Below are positions 1-6,121 of a stretch of 8,276 nucleotides of DNA, in pieces (position 1 is the stretch's first letter; the number at the start of each line of letters is the position of its first letter). The stretch is taken from assembly GCA_900552875.1 (NCBI GenBank), contig USCS01000062.1, forward strand, positions 1 to 8,276. The letters run 5' to 3'. Below the pieces are notes generated by a model that was given only the letters and a program-made list of their open reading frames with translations, had not been told where the DNA came from and searched no databases. A program made the translations under genes and the position numbers. Source of the DNA: an uncultured Collinsella sp. GTDB lineage: Bacteria > Actinomycetota > Coriobacteriia > Coriobacteriales > Coriobacteriaceae.

Positions 1-54
1 GTTCCTGGATTAGCCGCAAAAGCTGTTATCCAGGAACTATTTCACCGCAACTTA
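1..54. repeat. Palindromic intergenic repeat, copy 1 (left arm cut by window edge)
   Basis: Positions 1-10 (GTTCCTGGAT) pair perfectly with 28-37, and 28-54 is identical over 27 bases to 1339-1365. In the second copy the right arm has a full left partner, so here the rest of the left arm probably lies before base 1. It sits about 60 bases past the stop of the minus-strand gene at 116-1123. It could act as a 3' hairpin or terminator for that gene, or be a dispersed REP-like element. There is no strong T-run, so a simple intrinsic terminator is not clear. Confidence 0.7.
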
Positions 55-115
55 TTGAGGCCGAGCGGGGTGGGTCGATGATGGGTTCTGTTATCGAGAA
101 GATGAGGACAGCCGG

Positions 116-1123
116 TCAGGAGTCTGCGTAGGGTTTTGTGGTTGGTATACCGTAGCCGCGCATCATGGAGCCGAATGCTTTGACATCGTAGGTGTCTGAG
201 AGCTTGAAATGAATGACGTTGTGGCCCATGGCGCGCAGGTTCGCGTCGCGCATGAGGGCAGCTCGATAGGTTTTTGCCGCAGTATGTTCCGGATCATTTT
301 GGGACTCGTCCTCGAACTTGCCTAGTCCATGCAGCTCAGCCAGCATCCAAGAGCCGTTTGGCATCTGCCAGCCGTAATCTGCCAAATAATAGCCGGCGTT
401 TCCCGGTCGAGTGATTTCAACCTGAAGTTCGGGTGCGGCAACTCCCGCCAGAATCATTGCCGCCCGTGCTTCGGATTCTCCACCGTTATCCGATCTGCCA
501 TCCATATGTTCAAAAACGTCAAATGCGCGCGCGATGCCATGCAGTCCGCGGCAGTTCGCTTGTGCATATGCACGCAATTCTTCACGCTCGACACCGTACT
601 CACGAGCCAACCCGTCGACATAGCCTAGTGCATATCGAAAAGCGCTCGTTCGGGCGATGTCGACCACCGTGCGATATGGATCCGTTAACGTAAACGGGCC
701 GAGCTGCCATACGTCGCCCGGCCGCCAGCGTCGGTATTCAACGAATTCGTACATATCGCGTCTGGTGGAACGCGGCAGCAGCACTTGCACCTTGTCGAGA
801 AGCGAATATGCAGAACCGATGCCATAGAGCAGTGCCGCCGTTGCTCCACAAAACACGGCATCCGGTTCAACGACCGCAATAGCGGATGCCAATTGAAAGA
901 TGCGATCTTCGACGCCGAGGTCATTCCAATACGCGGAATCTGCGTAGACATGGTTGTAGAGTCGAATAATCATCTCTTTTTGCATGAGCGCGTAGGCACA
1001 GCGTTCATCCCATTTTTTGGTAGCCACAAACAGGTGCCCGCCGTGATGGGCCTCGAATAACCGGAAGAACAGCTCTACTTGCGGTTTGGAACAGCGTTTA
1101 TCATGACTCATGTTCGACCCCAT
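116..1123 (-). CDS. AbiEi-like / DUF559 (Vsr-like, PD-(D/E)XK) protein, putative
   Basis: A 335-residue soluble protein with no signal peptide or membrane segment. The N-terminal half resembles the type IV antitoxin AbiEi group: a possible winged-helix region, then a segment with CGATAALLYGI near residue 92 and TDPYRTVVDIAR near 147. The C-terminal third follows the DUF559/Vsr-like nuclease pattern: ESEAR at 216-220, a conserved Pro at 231, D249 before GW, AELHGLGKF at 262-270 with E263 and K269, then R292-D293, L296 and a closing G-x-x-V-I-H-F strand. D249, E263 and K269 are candidate PD-(D/E)XK residues. The family is common as a solitary gene in actinobacteria and its function is not settled. 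No AbiEii-type toxin lies beside it, so calling it an antitoxin would be unsafe. The ATG at 1121-1123 has no good ribosome site. A second ATG four codons in is equally possible, and an in-frame stop lies just upstream. Existence of the gene is likely; its function is inferred. Confidence 0.75.
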   Translation of the reverse strand: MGSNMSHDKRCSKPQVELFFRLFEAHHGGHLFVATKKWDERCAYALMQKEMIIRLYNHVYADSAYWNDLGVEDRIFQLASAIAVVEPDAVFCGATAALLYGIGSAYSLLDKVQVLLPRSTRRDMYEFVEYRRWRPGDVWQLGPFTLTDPYRTVVDIARTSAFRYALGYVDGLAREYGVEREELRAYAQANCRGLHGIARAFDVFEHMDGRSDNGGESEARAAMILAGVAAPELQVEITRPGNAGYYLADYGWQMPNGSWMLAELHGLGKFEDESQNDPEHTAAKTYRAALMRDANLRAMGHNVIHFKLSDTYDVKAFGSMMRGYGIPTTKPYADS

Positions 1124-1162
1124 GGTCTTGAGGGGGAGTGAATGACACTACGCTAACCCATA

Positions 1163-1197
1163 TTTGGTCCGCCAGACCTTGCCATGAACTGACCAAA
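1163..1197. promoter_or_regulatory. Inverted repeat in the upstream region of the 116-1123 gene
   Basis: TTTGGTC (1163-1169) and GACCAAA (1191-1197) form a perfect 7-bp inverted repeat with 21 bases between. A second, imperfect pair overlaps it: CATGAACTGACC (1183-1194) against GGTCAGAGTCATG (1212-1224). They lie 40-100 bases before the start of the minus-strand gene, where an operator or promoter is expected. No convincing -35/-10 pair was found, so the role is inferred. Confidence 0.3.
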
Positions 1198-1295
1198 AGC
1201 TTGACGGGGCAGGTCAGAGTCATGAGTTAGAGCCAAACATATCGGCAAACGGTTGATTGGTGCCCCTCGGCGGCACTAAAAACCACCCTTACAGA

Positions 1296-1364
1296 AAGTT
1301 GCGGTGAAATAGTTCCTGAATAGCTCGAATAAGCCTAAATCCAGGAACTATTTCACCGCAACTT
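1296..1364. repeat. Palindromic intergenic repeat, copy 2 (complete, 23-bp arms)
   Basis: The arms 1296-1318 and 1342-1364 are perfect reverse complements over 23 bases (core TTGCGGTGAAATAG), around a 23-base centre at 1319-1341. The centre can pair a little further (GCT 1323-1325 with AGC 1332-1334). The right arm and its flanks are the same as copy 1 at 28-54. The element begins 45 bases past the stop of the minus-strand PIN gene and is the same way round as copy 1 relative to its upstream gene. It can form a very stable RNA hairpin or a DNA cruciform. On the minus strand it is followed by TTTCTGT, a weak terminator tail. It may be a terminator, a REP-like dispersed element, or both. Confidence 0.85.
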
Positions 1365-1409
1365 AGGAGGGGATGGGGCTGAGCGGCGGGCGATGCCGTT
1401 GCCTGTCGG

Positions 1410-1865
1410 TTAGTGGCGGGATTGGTGGCGGAGCTTGTCGATGGTGGCGTCGGTGCTGCGGATGTGGGCTTCGGCGGCGGTTTGGCGTTTACGGCGGTAG
1501 TCGATCATGCCTTGGATGATGGGCTTGCCAAAGCTCACGACATCATCGTTGTAGATGGCGGTTCGGGCCGCGAGGAGGCAGTCGGTAAAGTCCATATGGG
1601 TCTTGCCAAAGAGTTTGACGGCAAGGGCGACAACGGTGGGCTCGTCGACCATGACGTCATCGAGCAGCCTTTTCAAGGCTGCAGCAATCTCAACGCGGGG
1701 AACCTTATAGACGTCGCGCAGCGTGACCACGACGCGCGTGATGATTTCGGGGTAGACGCGAGCGGTGCGTGTGGCGATGACCTTGGCAGCGCGCGGCGAC
1801 AGGACCTCGTCGTCGTTAAGCAGATAGCGCAGGATGACGGTCTCGTCGATGATGGTGCTACTCAT
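1410..1865 (-). CDS. PIN-domain toxin (VapC-like), probably degenerate active site
   Basis: A 151-residue protein of the PIN family, whose members are usually metal-dependent RNases that act as the toxin of type II toxin-antitoxin pairs. The fold signature is clear: IIDETVILRYLLNDDE at 5-20, VVVTLRDVYKVPR at 45-57 and DFTDCLLAAR at 92-101. D7 and D95 match two of the normal acidic residues. The usual Glu of the E-V-V-x-x-L-x-x-V-Y motif is Arg44 here, and the usual TFD/SFD near the end reads SFG (Gly113). The Asn of DTN/DAN is Thr9. Two of the four metal-binding acids therefore appear lost, which suggests a weak or dead nuclease. The tail after residue 120 is basic and longer than usual. The start codon overlaps the end of the antitoxin gene by 8 bases (ATGAGTAG), a sign of translational coupling. 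Fold confidence is high; activity is doubtful. Confidence 0.85.
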   Translation of the reverse strand: MSSTIIDETVILRYLLNDDEVLSPRAAKVIATRTARVYPEIITRVVVTLRDVYKVPRVEIAAALKRLLDDVMVDEPTVVALAVKLFGKTHMDFTDCLLAARTAIYNDDVVSFGKPIIQGMIDYRRKRQTAAEAHIRSTDATIDKLRHQSRH

Positions 1866-2181
1866 GGATATCTACTTCCTCGGGACCCAAAATCGAATCG
1901 TCGCTTTCTGTAGCGAGGTACTCAATCCAAGCATTGCGCTCCTCGGAGCGGCGATTGGGATCTCCGTATGCTTTGAGCGATCCATAGGCGGCGGTGCCGT
2001 CCTTTGAGCGCACGGCAACCGGTTGAAAGGGGAGCTTACGCATCAAGATGCTCTGCGCGACAAATAGACGAACGGCCTCGGCAAGCGATGTGCCCATGGC
2101 GTCGTAGAGGCGCTCGGCATGCTGCTTGTCTTCCTCGCGAATGCGTACCTGCAGGATGGCTCGTTTTTGAGTCGATGACAT
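1858..2181 (-). CDS. RelB/DinJ-family antitoxin
   Basis: A 107-residue protein with an N-terminal ribbon-helix-helix DNA-binding region at about 8-52: the strand AILQVRIREEDK, a helix ending near G30, then SLAEAVRLFVAQSILMRKLPF. The RLF...LPF ending is the hallmark of the RelB/DinJ group. The C-terminal part (AYGSLKAYGDP near 65-75, then an acidic end) would wrap the toxin. It lies first in the operon and overlaps the PIN toxin gene by 8 bases, so it should neutralise that toxin and repress their shared promoter. The ATG at 2179-2181 is chosen over the GTG just before it, because the GGGAGG ribosome site (2188-2193 on the plus strand) is then six bases away instead of three. A DinJ-type antitoxin usually pairs with a YafQ/RelE toxin, so pairing with a PIN toxin is a mixed arrangement. 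Confidence 0.85.
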   Translation of the reverse strand: MSSTQKRAILQVRIREEDKQHAERLYDAMGTSLAEAVRLFVAQSILMRKLPFQPVAVRSKDGTAAYGSLKAYGDPNRRSEERNAWIEYLATESDDSILGPEEVDIHE

Positions 2182-2202
2182 CACTGGCCTCCCTTAATGA
2201 GC

Positions 2203-2272
2203 GTGCAATATGAATAGTCAAATACAGCATCGGATAATAATAGCCAATCTTATAACCACTACTTTATTGCAC
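2203..2272. promoter_or_regulatory. Spaced inverted repeat GTGCAATA/TATTGCAC upstream of the antitoxin gene
   Basis: GTGCAATA at 2203-2210 and TATTGCAC at 2265-2272 are perfect 8-bp inverses, 54 bases apart, just upstream of the antitoxin start. Ribbon-helix-helix antitoxins usually bind short palindromes in their own promoter, so these could be autoregulatory half-sites. The core recurs in the palindrome at 2406-2431, nearer to the other operon, so the binding protein could equally serve both directions. Confidence 0.35.
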
Positions 2273-2405
2273 TAGAGTAATTGAGTCTGAACAGTATTAC
2301 AAACGTACTACATCCTTCAGAAGCGAGCGCGAAATCTTTCTTGGATGTACGCATGTAATACACTCACCTTTATAGCTATCGAGAATAATTCCAACCTGCC
2401 AAAAC

Positions 2406-2431
2406 CCCTGCAATACACCCGTATTGCAGGG
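2406..2431. promoter_or_regulatory. 11-bp perfect inverted repeat, likely operator
   Basis: CCCTGCAATAC (2406-2416) and GTATTGCAGGG (2421-2431) are exact inverses around ACCC. The site is about 180 bases before the hydN start. It has no following T-run and no gene ends nearby, so a protein-binding operator is more likely than a terminator. A related half-site, CCTGCAAC, occurs about 20 bases further on (2451-2458). It does not look like an FNR site (TTGAT-N4-ATCAA). The regulator is unknown. Confidence 0.5.
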
Positions 2432-2534
2432 CTTATGCTCAAGTTTGCCCCCTGCAACTGCGTATATTCAACCTGTATACCGTTGGAGAAATTCTACCGA
2501 GTGCCTGTTTCGCCGCATGCATTCGATACGCCGA

Positions 2535-2560
2535 TGCCAGGCCACGGGCGGCTTGGGGCA
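2535..2560 (+). other. GC-rich leader hairpin before hydN
   Basis: TGCC-AGGCC (2535-2543) can pair with GGCTT-GG-GGCA (2550-2560) around loop ACGGGC, with one G-U pair and a GG bulge. It would lie in the mRNA leader about 50 bases before the hydN start. It could influence translation or be part of a larger fold. I could not match it to a known riboswitch class. Confidence 0.25.
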
Positions 2561-2608
2561 ACGTCGACAGGGTCTCTCCGGCATGGGATTCAGGAGGGAG
2601 TGAACAAC

Positions 2609-3127
2609 ATGGGCAATAAACGAGTCGTAGCCGATTCCTCGCGCTGCATTGGGTGTCAAACCTGCATGGCGGCGTGTATCGAGGCACACGACATCCCCGG
2701 CAACATCGCCGCGCCGCGCCTGCGCGTGACGCGTACGTACGAGATCTCCGCACCGGTGGCTTGCCATCACTGCGAGGATGCCCCGTGCGCCAAGGCCTGC
2801 CCCACGGGTGCCTTGTTCTTTGATCCAAAGAACCATCGCATCGGCGTTAACGAGGACAACTGCATCGGCTGCAAGAGCTGCGTTATGGCCTGCCCCTTTG
2901 GCGCCGTGAGCGTGGCGACCACGCAGGTCCCCGTCTTGATGGGCGACGTGCGCGTGGGTTCGCAGACCAAGAGCTTCGTGCTCAAGTGCGACCTGTGCGT
3001 GGACCGTCCCGGCGGTCCGGCGTGTGCCGAGGCGTGCCCGACTAAGGGCCTCACCCTGGTAGACGAGGAGCGCCTGGCGGAACTGACTGCCGAGCGTGCC
3101 CGCGCCACCATCGAAAACGAGGCGTAA
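2609..3127 (+). CDS. hydN: 4Fe-4S electron-transfer protein, HydN/HycB-like
   Basis: A 172-residue cytoplasmic polyferredoxin expected to carry electrons from formate dehydrogenase. Sixteen cysteines form four cluster motifs: C13-C16-C19-C23, C52-C55-C60-C64 (CHHCEDAPC then ACP), C85-C88-C91-C95 (CIGCKSCVMACPFG) and C127-C130-C139-C143. This order and the length (E. coli HydN is about 175 residues) fit HydN. The ATG at 2609 is chosen because AGGAGGGAG (2592-2600) lies just before it and the ferredoxin fold starts at once. An upstream in-frame start at 2345 would add 88 residues without any domain. It is first in the operon, 75 bases before fdhF, as in the E. coli hydN group. HydN and HycB are hard to tell apart by sequence alone, but the second ferredoxin gene downstream is the HyfA type, so this one is probably the Fdh-linked subunit. 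Confidence 0.88.
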   Translation: MGNKRVVADSSRCIGCQTCMAACIEAHDIPGNIAAPRLRVTRTYEISAPVACHHCEDAPCAKACPTGALFFDPKNHRIGVNEDNCIGCKSCVMACPFGAVSVATTQVPVLMGDVRVGSQTKSFVLKCDLCVDRPGGPACAEACPTKGLTLVDEERLAELTAERARATIENEA

Positions 3128-3163
3128 GCGCTGGGGCGACAAGCCCAATGATTGTCAAATTAG

Positions 3164-3179
3164 TACCGAGCATTCGGTA
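3164..3179 (+). other. Small hairpin between hydN and fdhF
   Basis: TACCGA (3164-3169) and TCGGTA (3174-3179) form a perfect 6-bp stem with a GCAT loop, ending about 11 bases before the AAGGAGGG ribosome site of fdhF. There is no T-run, so it is not a terminator. It may affect mRNA stability or processing within the operon. Confidence 0.35.
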
Positions 3180-3202
3180 GCAGAGAAAGGAAGGAGGGTG
3201 TC

Positions 3203-5425
3203 ATGGAGAAGCATAAAGTGATCTGCCCGTACTGCGGCGCCGGTTGCCAGTTTAACCTCTTGGTCCAAAACGGCCAGGTCGTGGGTACCGAACCGCTCAA
3301 CGGCATCACCAATCAGGGCGAGCTGTGCCTTAAGGGTATGAGCGGCTACGACTTCATCAACGACACCAAGATCTTGACTCCTCGCGTACTGCACCCGATG
3401 ATCCGCCGCACTAAGGGCGCGGATCTCGAGCGCGTAAGCTGGGACGAGGCACTGGATTTCACCGCATCTAAGATGCAGGCCATAATTGACGAATATGGTC
3501 CTAACGCTGTCATGACCACCGGCTCTTCGCGAGGCGGCGGCAATGAGGCGAACTACGTCATGCAGAAGTTTACGCGTGCGTGCATCGGCACCCACAGCGT
3601 GGACAACTGCGCCCGTACTTGACACGGCCCTACTGTCCTCGGTCTGATGGGCACGGTTGGTTCAGGTTGCATGTCATGCTCCATCCCCGGTATGGAGGAT
3701 GCGGGCTGCATTTTCCTCTTCGGCTATAACCCTGCCGATTCGCACCCCATCGTCGCAAGGCGTATCGTGCGAGCCAAAGAAAAGGGTTGCAAGATCATCG
3801 TCGCCGACCCGCGTCATATCGAAACCGCGCGTATCGCCGATCTCTACCTTCCGATCAAGAACGGTTGCAACGTCGCGTTCCTCAACGCCTTTGCAAACTG
3901 CTTGGTCAACGATGGCCTCTACGACAAGGAATTCGTCGCCGCGCACACGAACGGCTTTGACGAGTGGTGGGAGACCATCAAGAACTACACTCCCGAATCC
4001 GTACAGGACATCACGGGTGTCGAGCCCGCGTTGATCCACCAAGCTGCCGAGATGTACGCCACGGCGAAGCCCTCTGCCATCATTGGCTGGGGCATGGGCG
4101 TATGCCAGCAGAAGCAGAACCTGAAGACGGTGCACACCATCGCCTCCATCGCCTGCGTCGCCGGCCAGATCGGCAAACCCAATTCCGGCCTCGCGCCCGT
4201 GCGCGGTCAGAACAACGTCCAGGGCTCCTGCGATATGGGCATGCTGCCCAACCTGTACCCTGGCTACCAGAAGGTCACCGACCCGGCTGTGCGTGCCAAG
4301 TTTGCCAAGGCTTGGGGCGTGCCCGAGGAAAAACTCCCGCTCGAGGAGGGCTACAAGCTCACCGACCTGGGCCACCTGGTCGACGAGGGCAAGGTGCACT
4401 GCTTCTACAACTACGGCGAGGACCCGGTGCAGACCGAGCCCGATTCGGCCGGTATGCGCAAGACGCTCTCCGAGCTGGATCTGTTCATTTGCCAGGACAT
4501 CTTTATGACGCAGACGACCATGCTCGCCGACGTCATCCTGCCTGCCACCTCCTGGGGCGAGCACGAGGGTGTCTTTACCGCATCCGACCGTAGCTTCCAG
4601 CACTTTGACGCGGCCGTTCCGCCCAAGGGCGAGTGCCGCCACGACTGGGAGATCTTCGCGGACCTGTCCACGCGCATGGGCTATCCCATGCACTACGACA
4701 ACACCGAGCAGATCTGGAACGAGTGCATTAGCCTGTGCCCCAACTTTGTGGGCGCGACCTACGAGAAGATGGCTCCCGAGGGCGGTTACGCCCAGTGGCC
4801 GGTCAAGAGCACCGATGTGAACGACCACGGTACGCCCGACATGTTCGCTGGTGGCAAGTTCACCACCAAGGACGGCCGCGCCAACCTGATGGCGCACGAC
4901 TGGGAGGCGCCCTCCGAGCTTCCCGACGATGAGTACCCGCTCATCCTGTGCACCGTCCGCGAGGTCGGCCACTACAGCTGCCGCTCGATGACCGGCAACT
5001 GCAAGACGTTGGCGCTGCTCGCCGACGAGCCCGGCTTTGTCCGCATGAATCCCGCGGACGCCCAAGCGCGCGGCATCAAGAACGGCGACATCGTCTCGAT
5101 CCACAGCCGCCGCGGCCAGGTATACAGCCGCGCCGACGTGAGCGACCGTATCAACAAGGGCACGGTCTATATGACCTACCAGTGGTGGATCGGCAAGTGC
5201 AACGAGCTGACCATTCACAAGGTCGACCCGGTCTCGCATACGCCCGAGGACAAGTTCTCCGCCTGCCAGGTCGACGCCATTGCCGACCAGGTCTGGGCAG
5301 AGGGCGAGGTCGAGCGTCAGTACACCGAGCTCAAGCAGGCTCTGGTGGACGCCGCCGCTCCCCAGGACGTTGAGCCCGGCGCCGCCAAGTTCGACGACGA
5401 GACGCACATGAATCAAATCGTGTAG
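3203..5425 (+). CDS. fdhF: Formate dehydrogenase H, selenocysteine-containing (FdhF)
   Basis: The formate-oxidising subunit of formate hydrogenlyase: a cytoplasmic molybdopterin enzyme that turns formate into CO2. An in-frame TGA at 3620-3622 is codon 140, the same position as the active-site selenocysteine of E. coli FdhF, and is followed by His141-Gly-Pro as in that enzyme. Reading through joins residues 1-139 to the rest in the same frame, giving 740 residues. C8, C11, C15 and C42 bind the [4Fe-4S] cluster, followed by LKG. Further family blocks are LFGYNPADSHPIV, PVRGQNNVQGACDMG-like (here QGSCDMG), TSWGEHEGVFTA, VREVGHYSCRSMTGNC and YMTYQWWIG. The C-terminus is about 20 residues longer than in E. 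coli (715 residues). The start is supported by GGAGG (3193-3197), five bases upstream. Function needs SelA, SelB, SelC and SelD, and molybdopterin synthesis, encoded elsewhere. A naive gene caller would split this into two genes, at 3203-3622 and 3647-5425. Confidence 0.96.
3620..3660 (+). promoter_or_regulatory. SECIS element after the selenocysteine TGA
   Basis: Bacterial selenocysteine insertion uses an mRNA hairpin directly after the TGA, bound by SelB. Here 3629-3639 pairs with 3649-3660: C-G, C-G, a U-U mismatch, then A-U, C-G, U-G, G-C, U-A, a bulged C3652, C-G, C-G, U-G. The 9-base loop (3640-3648) contains GGUCUG at 3641-3646. The E. coli fdhF hairpin has the same GGUCUG at the same codon distance from TGA. 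The pairing was worked out by hand; the bulge is on the other strand from the E. coli bulged U. Confidence 0.8.
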
Positions 5426-5446
5426 TCCCGTTCTCGTTGGCTTTTT

Positions 5447-5489
5447 GGGCCGGGCGTCCCGTACGTTCGGGAGCCCGGCCCGTTATTTT
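5447..5489 (+). terminator. Strong hairpin with T-rich tail between fdhF and hyfA (attenuator or processing site)
   Basis: GGGCCGGGC (5447-5455) pairs with GCCCGGCCC (5473-5481), and TCCCG (5457-5461) pairs with CGGGA (5468-5472), with one bulged G and loop TACGTT: 14 pairs in all. It is followed by GTTATTTT (5482-5489) and preceded by CTTTTT (5441-5446), so it looks like a Rho-independent terminator in either direction. Yet it sits inside the operon, 15 bases before hyfA. Partial termination would make more FdhF/HydN than hydrogenase subunits; a protective 3' end for a processed fdhF mRNA is the other option. Confidence 0.65.
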
Positions 5490-5503
5490 GAAAGGAAGTG
5501 GGG

Positions 5504-6121
5504 ATGAACCGCTTCATCGACATCAACCCGGAGAGGTGCATCGGCTGCGGAACATGCCAGTCCGCCTGTGCCGACGCCCACCGGATGCAGGGTCTTCAGG
5601 ATACGCCGCGCCTGGCGCTCGTGAAGACCGGCGGTATTTCGGCCGCCCTTGCCTGCCACCATTGCGAGGGTGCCCCCTGCGCCGAGGTTTGCCCGGTGAA
5701 TGCCATCGAGCACGATGGCGATCGCATCCACGTCAAGGAGCAGGAGTGCATCGGGTGCAGGCTGTGCGCCATCGCGTGCCCCTTCGGAGCCATCCATCCC
5801 GATGGCACGTCTATCGCCGGTGTCGCAGGCATGTGCGACCCGACGCCTTCGTATCCTAAGTCCCTGAGCAGCCTGCTTACGTGGGCTCCTGGTCAGTACA
5901 CCTGCGCTGTCAAGTGCGACCTGTGCGCCTTCGATCCGGACGGCCCGCATTGTGTGGCGGCGTGCCCCACCAAGGCGCTGACCGTCATGGGCGGCGCGGC
6001 CGATCGCGAGCTCGACGAGGCCAAGCGCCTGCGCTCGATCGAAAACGGTCCGTCCGTCGACGTTACCGCTGTGGCCCAGGGCCTGTCCGAGAAAGCAGAA
6101 GGGAGCGTAAACAATGGATAG
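5504..6121 (+). CDS. hyfA: Hydrogenase 4 electron-transfer subunit, HyfA/HycB-like
   Basis: A 205-residue iron-sulfur protein, the same length as E. coli HyfA. It should pass electrons from FdhF/HydN to the hydrogenase small subunit at the inner face of the membrane. Four cluster motifs: C12-C15-C18-C22, C51-C54-C59-C63 (CHHCEGAPC), C82-C85-C88-C92 (CIGCRLCAIACPFGAI) and C138-C141-C150-C154. The stretches QGLQDTPRLALVKT and LLTWAPGQ between motifs are typical of HyfA and set it apart from the HydN-like protein upstream. The ATG at 5504 is preferred to the GTG at 5498, because AGGAAG (5493-5498) is then correctly spaced. The last 8 bases overlap the start of hyfB (ATGGATAG), implying coupled translation. 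HycB is the alternative name; the HyfB-type neighbour favours HyfA. Confidence 0.9.
   Translation: MNRFIDINPERCIGCGTCQSACADAHRMQGLQDTPRLALVKTGGISAALACHHCEGAPCAEVCPVNAIEHDGDRIHVKEQECIGCRLCAIACPFGAIHPDGTSIAGVAGMCDPTPSYPKSLSSLLTWAPGQYTCAVKCDLCAFDPDGPHCVAACPTKALTVMGGAADRELDEAKRLRSIENGPSVDVTAVAQGLSEKAEGSVNNG

Larger units (their letters stand above)
2194..2608. other. Divergent intergenic region between the toxin-antitoxin module and the formate hydrogenlyase operon
   Basis: This 415-base stretch holds no gene that I can support. It should carry the promoter of the antitoxin gene (leftward) and of the hydrogenlyase operon (rightward). The first 150 bases are AT-rich; the last 100 are GC-rich like the operon. 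Visible content: TGCAATA/TATTGCA at 2204-2210, 2265-2271, 2409-2415 and 2422-2428; GTATTAC at 2294-2300 with its inverse GTAATAC at 2355-2361; the 11-bp inverted repeat at 2406-2431; and a hairpin at 2535-2560. No clean sigma-70 -35/-10 pair and no sigma-54 site (GG-N10-GC with the usual flanks) stood out. The hydN reading frame is open back to 2345, but that stretch has no ferredoxin features and no ribosome site. Confidence 0.6.

Noticed and set aside
28..1365. CRISPR-like array from the 27-bp repeats
   Set aside because: Only two copies, 1.3 kb apart with a gene between, and no cas genes.
1413..1913. 166-codon plus-strand frame opposite the PIN gene
   Set aside because: Gly/Asp/Val-rich shadow; the minus strand carries a clear PIN fold and coupled antitoxin.
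2517..2603. Possible 28-codon leader peptide ending just before hydN
   Set aside because: No ribosome site before its ATG and no repeated regulatory codons; the stop overlapping the hydN ribosome site is suggestive but not enough.
2345..2608. N-terminal extension of the HydN-like protein from an ATG at 2345
   Set aside because: It adds 88 residues with no family match, and the good ribosome site lies before 2609.
3203..3622. Separate 139-residue protein followed by a second gene starting at 3647
   Set aside because: The TGA is at the known selenocysteine position, both parts share one frame and join into a complete FdhF, and a SECIS hairpin follows. It is one gene.
3674..5416. Long open frame (580 codons) on the minus strand opposite fdhF
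   Set aside because: No recognisable domain and a shadow-like composition; the plus strand encodes a well-conserved FdhF.
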